64,000 nt of DNA from Dimorphilus gyrociliatus. Its lineage: Eukaryota; Annelida; Polychaeta; Dinophilidae. A program made the position numbers and the translations under genes. The stretch is taken from assembly GCA_904063045.1 (NCBI GenBank), contig CAJFCJ010000028.1, positions 687,230 through 751,229 of the forward strand, given 5' to 3'. This document shows, in pieces, positions 13,836-24,884 of this stretch (position 1 is the first letter of the stretch; each line of letters opens with the position of its first letter). The notes under the pieces were generated by a model that searched no databases, had not been told where the DNA came from, and saw only the letters and a program-made list of their open reading frames with translations.

Positions 13836-16246
13836 ATGTCGAAACGATATACACAAGAATTAAATCGGTTAGTAAATTCTCTATTCATCCCTTTAATATA
13901 TAGTATATAGAGATATATATTTATTTAAATTGCTCATAATTTCGTTAATTATTTACGAAAATATCTTTTTTTAAAAATTAATGAACCCATACAAATTTAT
14001 TTCATTCACGTTCTCCAATAGCTATTGATGGTTTTTATATCGATTAGGCCTATATAGTTTTAGAATATATTTTTCCATCGCAAACTAAACAAAGTATTGG
14101 TAAAGGAAGAGCAGAAATTAAACTTTTTGATAAATAAAGAAGAAATTAAAATATATTCTGTACCAGTTTAAATTATCTACTTTATTATTGTTATTATATA
14201 TTCTTTCTTACTTTCTAGTTCGAAACAACGTGCCGGAATGGCTCAAGCAAAAGTTGGACATAAAATAGATTTAACGAAATTACACGAAATCACTGATGAA
14301 CAAGTTCTACATAGAATGGTTTGTTGTAATATTTAGTATCAAAGAAAGAAAAAAAAACAGTCTTTAGTTGATTTATACGCAATTGTACAGGCCTATTAGT
14401 AGATATATTATTTCTACAGTTTGTTAAAAAATTATTCTCATGTTCACCTAATCAAAACTTGTTTATAGCATACTTTATTCATATATACACTTGAATTTTA
14501 TATAGATTAAACGAGAATTACGTGTTTTATCATTATTTATATAGAGATATTATCATCAATTATAAAATGTTAATTCCATTTGTTTTTTATCTTTAAACCA
14601 ATTATAAATCGTTAAATTACTTTTTATTCTTACCCCCGTAGATTCACGATACCAATGACAATGATCTAAGGATAGAGATAAGAGCAAGATTAAGAGAAAT
14701 AAGGGAAAAGAAAAATGGTTTGTTTATAATACTACTAAATGTTTTTCGAATAGCTCATTTTTAACTATTAAAAAATAAAATGTAGGTCAAATATTCATTT
14801 ATTTATTTTAAATTGACAATTTTTATGTTAACCTACAAAGTATTTCGCATAAAATCTATACCGTTTTGACCCAGCAGTTGGCACGAATGGACAAAAAAAA
14901 AGCCTCAGATTTCTTCTTGTTTTTTTTTTTTATCTAAAACATCAATACATTGTATCTACAGTATAAATATTATATAAATCAGTATATACTGTTGTTTATA
15001 CTGTATATAGAGTATATTCACTAGAACTTTAAAATGCTTTAAATTACCAATTACGTTGCTAATTTAAGAACTCTTCGCTATTAGCTGATACGGATAAAAA
15101 GAATAAAGTTAGGGAAGAGGCTCTAGAGAATTTGCTAAAAGAGAAAAAGAGACTTGCCGAAGAAGAAAAGGTTAAAAAGTTACAAGAATGTTTGGAAAGG
15201 GTTAAAGCAGATGATAAACAAGCCTCCGTAGGTAAAGTTGACTTGGAAACTGTTAAACCTTCAACTTCATCTGACCTTTCTACAAAAGGTATTTCTTAAT
15301 CTTTCAATTCTATTCAATAAATGATCATTTAGTGGTCGTCTTCTGCTAGTAGATTCGCAAATTTCAAGTACAAAGTTGTTCAAGGGAGCTGCCTCAACAT
15401 CAGGGAGTAAGGTAACAAAAAACCCTATGCCAATCACCTCTCAAACAAAAGGTTAGAGTTACGCCATCTAACGGTCTAATACGCTTTTTTTAAGAGATTG
15501 TCCTACGAAACAAACTAGGATATAATTAGTTTGTCAATATACAGATGACAAACCGATAGTTGGTTCGAAGCAGACTAAACAAATCAGCCGAGTAGGAATA
15601 ATGAGCGGTTCAGGATACAAATTAACAAAAACTCAAACATCAGGTTTGTATTTTGTGTAAGTTTTCCAAATAAAAAATCGCTCTTATCTAAAGTTTAATA
15701 GAATTCCTTATATTCATATTTTAATATAATTTCTATATATGATAAAGTCAAAAATGTTCTGATTAGTTGTTTAATAATAGATACTCAATTTCTTAATACA
15801 AGATATATTGATATATTGATATCAAAAATTGTTTTTAAATAGGATCGGCGTCTAATCGACCTATGCTGCAAAGATCCGCAAGTACAATTAAGCAAATGCT
15901 GTTGGAATGGTGTAAAATTATGACAAAAGATTATAATGTGGAGATTAGAAATTTCTCCACAAGCTGGAATGATGGAATAGCATTTTGCGCTTTAATACAC
16001 AACTTTCGACCTTATGCGTTCGATTTCAGTAAACTTAAACCTGAAAATAGAAGAGCTAACTTTACATTGGCCTTTGAAGTTGCCGAAAAAGAGGCTGATA
16101 TTGCACCACTATTGGAAGTAGATGATATGGTAAAAATGATGAATCCAGATTGGAAGTGTGTATTTACATACGTTCAAAGCTTCTATAGACGTTTCAGAAA
16201 CTGGGAGAAGGATGATGAAGAAAAAGAAACAAAGAAGAAAACTTAA
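13836..16246 (+). CDS. smoothelin-like protein with C-terminal calponin-homology domain, 337 aa
   Basis: Seven exons join in frame: 13836-13867, 14219-14318, 14642-14717, 15085-15288, 15353-15451, 15545-15643, 15843-16246, for 1014 bases. Near residues 45-70 a basic segment, IHDTNDNDLRIEIRARLRE, resembles the smoothelin cytoskeletal motif. A charged coiled-coil-like and Ser/Thr/Lys-rich middle follows. A type-2-like single CH domain covers about 217-325 (KQMLLEWCK, NFSTSWNDGIAFCALIHNF, CVFTYVQSFYRRF). The CH domain matches smoothelin and smoothelin-like proteins, which associate with actin and, in SMTNL1, bind calmodulin. Splice sites of exons 4 and 5 were chosen by phase from several nearby AGs. 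The protein is short compared with vertebrate smoothelin and nearer to the smoothelin-like group. Confidence 0.85.
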
Positions 16247-16738
16247 AAATAGAAATATTTTATTTAAAAGATTGATGACAAATTTCTTTATACAAAAAGT
16301 CAAACAGAAAAGTAATTGTTGGAAAGGACGAACGAATGATTGGATTTATTAAAAAAAAAGCATTTTATTAGCCTATTTGTGTTTATGTTCAAAATTAACC
16401 ATCTAAGAAACTACATAGACAAACTAAAGAATGTTATTACTGCTATTCATATAGCTTTCTTGTGAAGACCACTAATATTTATATATTGTGTTATGTAACA
16501 AACAGTATATCATACGATATATAAGAAATATATAAAGTTAATATTGTTTTATTGAATTATATTATATTTAGATAACAATCGAAAAGTTGACAATAAATCA
16601 TATTTATACATACACATGTATGTTATACTTTAAATATTTTTGATTTAACTTCTCTTTAATGCTATTGAACTATTGAGAAAAGAGTGTATTATATTCACTT
16701 TCTTCCTTATTCGTTTTACTATATCTTTCCTTTTTTTA
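16247..16738. other. convergent 3' spacer between smoothelin-like gene and ACOX1
   Basis: This 492-base AT-rich stretch must hold both 3' UTRs. Nothing else was seen. Confidence 0.6.
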
Positions 16739-18753
16739 TTAAAGTTTTGAAGCTTGTTTAACAAATGGTCGGATATGCTTGAAATAAGATTCATGTACCT
16801 GGCGATAAAATCAATTATATAATTTTACAATTTTCAGTCTCTTTTTAATTTACCTGGGTTTTGTTCAATTCATCTTTCATAGCCCATTCAAGCATGTTTT
16901 CGTAAACTCTACCATCGTATCTACCAAGAACACTATCCAAAACCTAGTATGAGAAAAATAGATAAGTTTTTTCTTATATATTATTGAGATAGTAAATTTT
17001 ACTTTATCAGGAAATTCGAAGGCGTCAACCAGACCAACAGCATCTGGTCTTAGACTCTTTAAAGCGTATAGGAAACCATTATAAATGAAAGATTTTTGTT
17101 GTTTACTCAAATAGTTTTCCTGTATATATGAAATTAAGTATTATTAATATTGCATCGACATAATATCAAACTGGAAAACAATTCTACGTACGCTCATAAA
17201 GTCACCAGAATTTTCAAGTATTCCGTGAAGGGCGTATAATTTACCTAATAAAGTCAATACTCCTATAACTGAAGCCGGAACCTGTTTCAAAGAAACGGTT
17301 TAAGAAAAAATGAAGCAAATTAAAAGAGATAAAAAACCTGATTGTTAGTTAAAGTTTCCAGTTTTTTAGCAAAGGCCTCAACTACAACGTAATGACCATA
17401 GGCTTTAGCAGCCATAACCAAAGCTACTGCGCATTCATTCCAAGCGTCATACGATGCCATACCATTTTTGATTTCTCTATCCAATTCGAAACTGGCCATG
17501 TGAACTAGGCTAAAATAATCAACGAATTTGATTATTATATGCTATTCAATTAAAAACTGATATATTTTATTACGACTTACTAATAAGCTCTAGCTCTATA
17601 GGCTTCAACTAAATCAACCATATTTACATCCTCCGTAATGGAAGATTTTGGAGCGGGCTTTTTATTGAGAAAAGCGACTGATCCTGGCAATTGGTCTCCT
17701 CGTTTAGCCATGTTAACACATTTTACCAAATATCTTGCAGCTTGTAGATACATAACAGTATTTTCACCCTCATATGTAACTCCTGGTAAAGCGTTTACGT
17801 AGATTTTTGGGATACCGCTACAGTGGGAGAAACCATGACCTCCGCAGGATCTTCGGCAAATTTCCATTCCAACAACAGCCCAATCAGTTGTGAAAGCTTT
17901 CAACGCAGAAGACAGACCATGCAACTAAAGGAAAGAAATGCTTTATATTCTATCAAAAATAGAATTAGGAAAACAAAAAAAGCTTACTTCGGGTAGCCTG
18001 TCTATTTCTCCTCTATCAATCTCGCTGTTAACAGAAAAGTATATATTTTCCATTTCTTGAGCAACAAAGAGGAAAGCGTAGGCAGTAGCCAGTTGTGGAA
18101 ATAATTTTGCCTGTTGGGCTCTATAATCCATAACTTTTGGTTCACCAGCACCAGGTTTAATTTCCGATTGCCTTCTAACGCAACTGTATCTTATCGCTAT
18201 GGTAGCACATTGAGCAAGAGACAAAGCAGCCACATCTCTAATTAGTACTGATCTAACAAAAACCATAGTACCATATGTCAATTTGGAATTTTTGGCTTTT
18301 ATGTAAGTTCCATCAGGCTCAACTCTGGAATGTTTCATTAACATATTTTCACGTGGAATTCTTACGTGGTCAAATTGCATAAATCCATTATCATTAGCAT
18401 CGTAGCCAAACTTTGGTCCAATATCACCAAGAGTCACGCCTGGTTGAGGCATATGATTCTCCAAACTTCTGATTTGTACAATAAAAGGATGAGGACCATA
18501 ATTCTGTCCTTTAACGATCAATTGAGCCATAACAATCGCATGGTTTGTACTCTTTCCAACTATAATGATATTTTTATATAATTAATTATATTGTTAAAAT
18601 AGGTTAAATAGCGAAAAAAAATAACGTACGATTTCCAGGCCACCACTTAAGAGAAGTTCTTGTTGGCGAGTGAATTACGAACTCTTCTGTTTTCTCATCA
18701 TATGTAGCAGTTGTTTCCAAACCTCTGATAAAGGTTCCTGAGCGAAATTTAGA

Positions 18754-18796
<43 letters not shown>

Positions 18797-20932
18797 AAAG
18801 AATAATAAATAGAAAAGAATAAGGAGCTATCAATTAATGTAAAAGAATTCTAAGAGAACAGAGCTTGCATTACCATGTCCCAATTCAGTTTGAGCGTAAG
18901 TGCCCCAAATTTTATATTGTGTTCCCAAAGGTAGCCATTTTTCCCTCTGCTCTGGAGACATTTGGTAGCGAAGAGTATACATGAACATGCTATCATGCAG
19001 ACCGTTACTACGTGAAACATGGGGGAAAGCGTGGCTGAAAATTAGAACTTTTAGTCTTTTGTTCTCTTGAACATGATTTTTCTCTGGCATATGTAAATCT
19101 TCAAAAGAAATTTTTCAATACAAAAGTTATACACTTTCTAAAAGTCTAATTTTTTATATCTGTTCTGTTTTTAGCTTTGGTTTCCATTTAATAGGAACAA
19201 ATTTGTAATGCAAGCATTATTCTTACAATTAGAAAAATGGACATTTTGTTGTCAGTTTTCTTACCATGCCCTAGTTCAGTTTGAGCGTATGTGCCAATAA
19301 TTTGCAAGGTTAAAGCCTTTGGAAGCCATTTGGATTGCTGTTTTGGGGAAGCTTGACCCATCAGTGTGGGTATAAACATATCTGCGTGTAAGGTGAAGCT
19401 GGTCGACTCATTGGGAAATATGTGGCTTTAAGAGAATGATAAGTTGATATAAATTAATTATTGAATAACAAATGAATATTATATATACAGTATATGCTAA
19501 TATATATATATATACTTAGGTTTCACTATAGATTAATTTTATGACTGATTTCAATGATGGAGCTGACAATAAATGAAAATATCTCCCAACTGTTCTCAAC
19601 ACTTAAAAGAGCTCATAACTATTTGTTACAATTGGGATGTTTTGGTAATGCATATTCTGACTCATTACTTCTTTAATATCCTGCTCACCGTGTCCCAATT
19701 CCGTTTGAGCATATGTACCAAATATTTCATATTTTAAAGCTTTTGTCAACCATTTTTCATTTTGTTTCTGGGATGCTAATCCCCTTAGAGCTGGAATAAA
19801 CACTCCATCATGTAAACCCCAGCTTGATGCCTGACTCGGAAAGAGGGAACTAACAAATTATAAATATGTCACTAATTATTATTGCTGATAAGAAATTAAT
19901 GTATTCTGTCCTAACAGATGTAATACTACTAAATTTGATTAGGGAACATTATTAACTGATAATCAATGCTTAATGCTATAAACTTATTATCAATAAAGAT
20001 TTTGATATCATAAAAAAAAAATAAATACAAGAAAAAAGAATACTGATAAGGGTCAATTTCTAGGTTAAATGACCTTAAACTCTTAAACTTTAACCAAGTG
20101 TCAAAATATTGGATACACGTACTCTATTCTAAAAAGTATGATCAAGCTAAAGATAGCATTTATGATGGGGTAAGAAAGAGATAGAGAGGTTGCATACAAA
20201 GATAGATGTATGTATATATAAGTATTAATAATAGAATGTACCTTGATAGATAGATAGATAGACAGTTAGATAGATATATAGAAAGAGATAAAATGATGTA
20301 GCTAATTAGTGAGGCATCCAGACATTTGTAAAATTATCACAGTTCAGTTGAATAAAGCAAAATTTTAGTTGTAGAGTAATGGAACCTCAGCTAAACATTT
20401 ATACTATGCTGTCTTATATAAAGAAATACTATTCGATTCGTTTTAATTTACTTTATATATCTTTTCTTTTAAAATTTGTTTTGATTGAAATTTTAGTGAA
20501 ACCCAGATTATAATACTTAATTTCTTCCTTAATTACCTTCTATAGATGTATAAATCAGTAGGATCAGTTATTCCTAACTTTCCTATTTTTTTTATCATTT
20601 TAACTGTTTTTTCCACAGCTGCTCCATATTTCTCACTTCTTGACAAGAAGTTGTACGATGTCATGTCGAAATCAGGATCATTCAATGCCAAATTAGCTGA
20701 AAAATTGAAACTTTAAATATGAATCCTACTTTTTAACCTTTGAAAGAGAATAATTGAAAGTGATAAAAGCATCTAATTCAAATAAGAAATTTATTTATTT
20801 ATACTATATACCATATTTTCTTCTTTTCTCCGTCTTTTCCGGCGTGCCATCGATAGCGTTAGTCAATGCTTCTTGTTCAAAACTAATTCTATCGCGCTCA
20901 GCTTGCAAATCTGGATTTACAGTACCCGCCAT
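16739..20932 (-). CDS. ACOX1: peroxisomal acyl-CoA oxidase with triplicated exon 3, 664 aa per isoform
   Basis: Minus-strand exons: 20932-20812, 20696-20537, one of three alternative third exons (3a 19849-19689, 3b 19425-19265, 3c 19034-18874), 18737-18630, 18559-17988, 17924-17581, 17509-17338, 17281-17192, 17119-17003, 16943-16854 and 16798-16739. Any single choice of exon 3 gives 1995 bases, 664 residues (human about 660). The N terminus reads [23 protein letters not shown] and substrate blocks [11 protein letters not shown] and SLKWWPG follow. The C-terminal half carries [12 protein letters not shown] and the catalytic glutamate in TYEGEN (about residue 426). The protein ends in Ser-Lys-Leu, a PTS1 peroxisome signal. 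It catalyses the first, H2O2-producing step of peroxisomal beta-oxidation. Introns are mostly 55-75 bases but 136-687 around the exon-3 cluster. A good donor and acceptor flank each exon. Confidence 0.96.
18760..18794. repeat. (TA)n microsatellite in ACOX1 intron
   Basis: A TA run lies between alternative exon 3c and exon 4 of ACOX1. Confidence 0.85.
18874..19034 (-). CDS. ACOX1: ACOX1 alternative exon 3c
   Basis: A 161-base exon reading [20 protein letters not shown] then [18 protein letters not shown] and ending [11 protein letters not shown]. The acceptor TTTTCAG is at 19035-36 and the donor GTAATG at 18873. It is the most divergent of the three copies (MFMYTL instead of MFIPxL). The split first codon is AG plus C, keeping serine. 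Confidence 0.9.
19265..19425 (-). CDS. ACOX1: ACOX1 alternative exon 3b
   Basis: A 161-base exon reading [20 protein letters not shown], then [18 protein letters not shown], ending [11 protein letters not shown]. The donor is GTAAGA and the acceptor CTTAAAG. It has the same phase and length as 3a and 3c. Confidence 0.9.
19689..19849 (-). CDS. ACOX1: ACOX1 alternative exon 3a
   Basis: A 161-base exon reading [20 protein letters not shown], then [18 protein letters not shown], ending [11 protein letters not shown]. The donor is GTGAGC and the acceptor TTTGTTAG. It is the copy nearest exon 2, after a 687-base intron. Confidence 0.9.
20243..20276. repeat. GATA-type tetranucleotide repeat
   Basis: Several TAGA units with one interruption lie in the enlarged intron between ACOX1 exon 2 and exon 3a. 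Confidence 0.75.
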
Positions 20933-21891
20933 TTTTATCGTCTGCTAGTTCAGAATAAACTGACTGTGTTCTTGTTTTACTTTGGTATCACGCATGCGCA
21001 TTTAAGTAAAATCTACAAAAAACTTATCTAAAGCGTTTAATTTTAACACGCCACAGGTTATAAATGTTAGGTCATTTACTACGGCGCTCTAAATTGTTAT
21101 ATAAAACTTATTATACATATTTTCAATCAATATTGAGTTAACAAGAGTTTTTAACCTATAACTTATTTTTTTTGACAGATAAGCAAACTTTAATTCGAAG
21201 AATTACTTCGTTTCCCGAGATAGATTTATATTATCTTTGTAAAATAATCTTTGTAGATGTTTTAGTATTAAATCAAAGCTATCCATAAAGTTTGTAATTA
21301 TACAGTAAAATAAATAATACAAATATACAATAAATATATTAAATATACAGAAACTTATTTAGAGTATAAGCTTATTTACTTTAGTTTATTATGCAAAGGA
21401 ATCTCTTTAGTTTCATTTCAGAAATTTTAGGAAATTCAATTGAAGATTAAGGTCAATATATATGCCAGATTTTAAAAGTTGATTTTCATTAGCTTTTTCA
21501 ATATATTTTTTGTTAAAGTGAAGCTATTAAATATTTTATACTATACTCTATGATTAAGGTCTTATTTGTATCTTATAAAATTGCATGAAGTATATGAAAT
21601 ACTATTTTAAAGCAAATAGAGAAAGAATCAAATTTATACGAAAATAACCATGTCATATTTTTTATATTTATAACAATATATCATTTCAAAATCCATAAAA
21701 ATTATTATGCGGTTTTGATTTTAGTAAATATTTGAGTTATATATAGAATATGTAAGAATATAATGTTCAATGCAAAAATAATGTTATTGCTACGAAAATA
21801 CACATTATTGTTTCCGTTTTCCGGTCGGAGTCTGATAATACAGGATCGAAAACAAGAAAATTATTTTAAACCTTGATTTCATCCTCAGACA
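20933..21891. promoter_or_regulatory. divergent promoter region ACOX1/ABHD13, with an NRF1-like site
   Basis: This 959-base region separates two head-to-head genes. CGCATGCGCA at 20991-21000, 59 bases before the ACOX1 start codon, matches 10 positions of the palindromic NRF1 consensus. Near ABHD13 a TTTTCCGGTCGG patch at about 21817 is ETS-like. The middle is plain AT-rich DNA. Confidence 0.45.
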
Positions 21892-23534
21892 ATGAAAGAT
21901 GAAGACGATAATAAACCTCTTATAGTTAAAACAGAGTCTAGCCGCGATAGTGAGAATTGTTCGGCAAAACAATCTCATTCAAGAAATTGCAGTAGTTGTA
22001 GTCAGCGAGTTTGTCATACAATGCAGTCATCGGGAGACTTCAGATTAAGCGATCTTTCTTGGAAGGATATATGCAAAATTGTTCTAGATCTGCTGAAAAT
22101 CTATGCTAAGAACTCTTGGAAATTGTTAAGTCTAGCCCTATTGGGTGTAGTATTAATTTACATGCTTGTTGGTGGACTGTTAACTTTCTTTGCTGTTGTT
22201 TTAGGAATAATAGGTTAAGTTAAAAGTTATATTATAAAACATGGATATCTAATTCACCATTTAACTATTCACAGCCAAATTCTATTATGTTCAAGATAAT
22301 TTACTGTATCATCCAAACATGCCTAGTAATTCTCGTTTGTTCTCGCATACACCTGAGACTTTCTATTTACCAGGTGTAGATGAGACTGAAAATTTAATGA
22401 TTACTACTAAGGATAATGTTAAAATACATATTGAAATTTTAATGCAAAGTGTGGAAAAGCGAGCTCAAGCTCCTACCATTGTTTTCTTTCATGGTAATGC
22501 CGGAAATATTGGTCACAGACTCCCAAATGCTTTTGCCATGTTTGTGCACTTGGGAGCTAATGTTGTTCTTGTTGAATATAGAGGCTATGGAAGGAGTAGC
22601 GGTACTCCCTCTGAATACGGTATTATACACGTATTGTTTAGAACTAAAAAACAGATTTTAATGGATTAAATTTCATATTTTATAGGCCTTTACTATGATG
22701 CTGAAAGTGCTTTAGACTTTGTCTTAAACCATCCAAAGTTGGGAAGGTATAAACACATCTTCCTCTAGCAAATTGCATAATCATTTGGTACTTTCCTTCT
22801 TAAATTAAATTTTTTCTTTCATAGCTCTGGTGTAATAGTGTTTGGAAGATCTCTAGGTGGTGCCATAGCTATTTATTTGGCAAGTCATCCTCAGTATTCA
22901 CAAAAGATATTTGCGTTGGTAGTAGAAAATACTTTTACCACTTTACCAAAGATTGGGAAATACTTGTTCAATATACCTTTGGTCCAATATTTACCGTCAA
23001 TCTGCTTTCGAAATAAAGTGAATCTATCTATTATTTTTTTGCTTAAAGGGAATTGGTTTTTTGATTTTAATCATTTATTTTCAGTATTCTTCCTTGTCTA
23101 GAATAAAACACATAAGTGTACCTTCTCTATTCATTTCTGGACAAGCCGATACTCTAGTACCTAAGGAAATGATGAATACTCTATATGAGGTAGATATTTG
23201 CTTACAGATGGCGTTAGTTGAAACTGGTACAGTAATTTTTGTTTCTAGTCTTGTGGAAGCGTTTTAAAACGTCTCTCAAGAATCGAAAATGGTACTCATA
23301 ATGAAACTTGGCTTTGTCAGGGATATTTTGAAGTTATAGGTCATTTTATAAATGAGGTGCAGAATAGAATTTTTAATTTTTTTGATTTTTCGTTCGACTA
23401 GGCCCATAACGATTATTTTACTTTTCATTTAGGTTCGCAATCTTAAAAACAATCCATCAACACCACCTACAAGGATATATGATGTACCAGCATCACTAAA
23501 TGACGATGCTTTTCAGGAAGTTCGAGTTTCTTGA
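21892..23534 (+). CDS. ABHD13: ABHD13-type alpha/beta hydrolase, single-pass membrane protein, 411 aa
   Basis: Seven exons join in frame: 21892-22213, 22275-22619, 22686-22746, 22825-23017, 23085-23189, 23249-23356, 23433-23534. One hydrophobic segment (about residues 76-107) is followed by a lumenal or extracellular alpha/beta-hydrolase fold. Visible motifs are HGNAGNIGHRLPNA (oxyanion region, His180), YRGYGRS, nucleophile elbow GRSLGG with Ser252, acid Asp329 (SGQADTLVP), and His359 in the family motif ENGTHNETW. The HGNAGNIGHRLPNA and GTHNxTW signatures identify ABHD13, a poorly characterised serine hydrolase; ABHD17-type depalmitoylases are relatives. The N-terminal region is about 70 residues longer than in vertebrates and holds six cysteines (for example NCSSCSQRVC). 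The end lies 94 bases from the convergent FDX1 stop. Confidence 0.95.
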
Positions 23535-23628
23535 TGAGAAAATGAATTTTGCTTTCTTTTTTTGCAAACGGAAAAAAAATGACAAAAATGATGACATAAA
23601 CCGAGATAAACAAAATATTGAATACATT

Positions 23629-24630
23629 CTAAACGTCACGAGCATCAGAGACACCAGCTGGTACTTCTATTTCCCATCCATTCATTTCTTTTGTAACGAA
23701 TACCTGGCACCCAAGTCTTGATCTGAATATGAAAGTTGATAAATATTGTTATGAATAATAGTATTCATTTATAAAGTATCTAATTTATAAATATATCAAG
23801 GAATTATTTAATTAGTAATAAGTATAGTAATAGTTTGAGAGAAAAACACTTTTATCACATCTTTCTGGTTTGTGGAAGGTATATTTCTTTATTTTTTTTT
23901 GTTGCCCACATTTTTAATTTATTAAATTCAGTTATGAGCTTATTTTAATATATCTGCTATCTCTTCTTTTTGTTTTTACTTTCAAAGAGTTTCTGTTACT
24001 CAGGGAAGAATAAAATGAGAAGATAAAAATTTTGTTTTTATAATTATTACCAAAAGTTAAATAAATAAAAAAAGAAACAAGTGAAAATAGGTTAAATAAA
24101 GGTAAATATTTATCAGGTAAAAGAAAAAAATTAAGCTACTTACGTGTCTACAAGATCGTAAGCCAAATCTAACATATCTAATTCTTCATCCGTTGGCTTT
24201 GTACCAATTATTTTAAATTGTTCATCGGTGAATATGAGATGACATGTTGAGCAAGATAATGTACCTTCACATGCTCCTAATTAAAAGTTTCCAGTATTAG
24301 TAAATTTAATTCTCTTCTTGGCAGGATACTTACCAAATCCATCTAAATCTATGTCATTGTCTATTACTACATCTAATAAATGATCTCCAACTTTTGCTTT
24401 TGCTGGAATTTTTGATCCATTTTTCATAAAATTGATTGTAATTCTTAAATGTTGAATTAATATTAATAAAAGGATTTGAATTAAAAAATGTGTTGAACTC
24501 ACGTTTCTTTCTGAGCTTTAGGCTGTAGAATTTCAGTACTAAAGGTCTTCAAGGGCAGATCTTTCAAATTCTTCCTAACTAAAAGTGCTCTTGATGCACT
24601 TGTGAATAGTTTTTTACAAGCAAAGTTCAT
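23629..24630 (-). CDS. FDX1: mitochondrial [2Fe-2S] ferredoxin (adrenodoxin type), 154 aa
   Basis: Four exons join in frame: 24630-24503, 24443-24334, 24276-24144, 23722-23629. The N terminus ([20 protein letters not shown]) is basic, Ser/Leu-rich and acid-poor, as in mitochondrial presequences. The cluster ligands are Cys82, Cys88, Cys91 (C-x5-C-x2-[13 protein letters not shown]) and Cys129 (RLGCQ). The acidic partner-binding stretch ends [14 protein letters not shown], and the tail reads [11 protein letters not shown]. The VSDARD tail matches FDX1 (adrenodoxin) better than FDX2. It carries electrons from ferredoxin reductase to mitochondrial P450s and to lipoylation and Fe-S pathways. The gene is head-to-head with RSPH3 (254 bases) and convergent with ABHD13. 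Confidence 0.93.
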
Positions 24631-24734
24631 CTTCCTAAGTTGACAAATTAGAGTAACCTTCTTCAAGAGCAAGTAAGATTGTAATAAATTGTCATCTGCT
24701 TACGACCTTGAACCTTGAACGGTGTGGTGAAGAC

Positions 24735-24773
24735 TTCTCGCGAGAATCTACGTGCATGGCAACCGTTGCTAAC
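24735..24773. promoter_or_regulatory. BANP-type palindrome and RFX half-sites between FDX1 and RSPH3
   Basis: TTCTCGCGAGAA at 24735-24746 is a perfect 12-base palindrome containing TCTCGCGAGA, the known BANP (formerly assigned to Kaiso) motif of bidirectional promoters. About 10 bases on, ATGGCAAC (24756-24763) and GTTGCTAAC (24765-24773) are half-sites of the RFX X-box, typical of ciliary genes such as RSPH3. Position is exact; factor binding is inferred from motif knowledge. Confidence 0.55.
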
Positions 24774-24884
24774 TCAGCCATTGTAAACATAAAATATGCG
24801 CTAATCAAACCTTAGCCATAAACAAAAGAGAATTTTGGAGTAATTTGTTGTTGATTTCGATTGAGATTTTATTGAAAATTAAAT

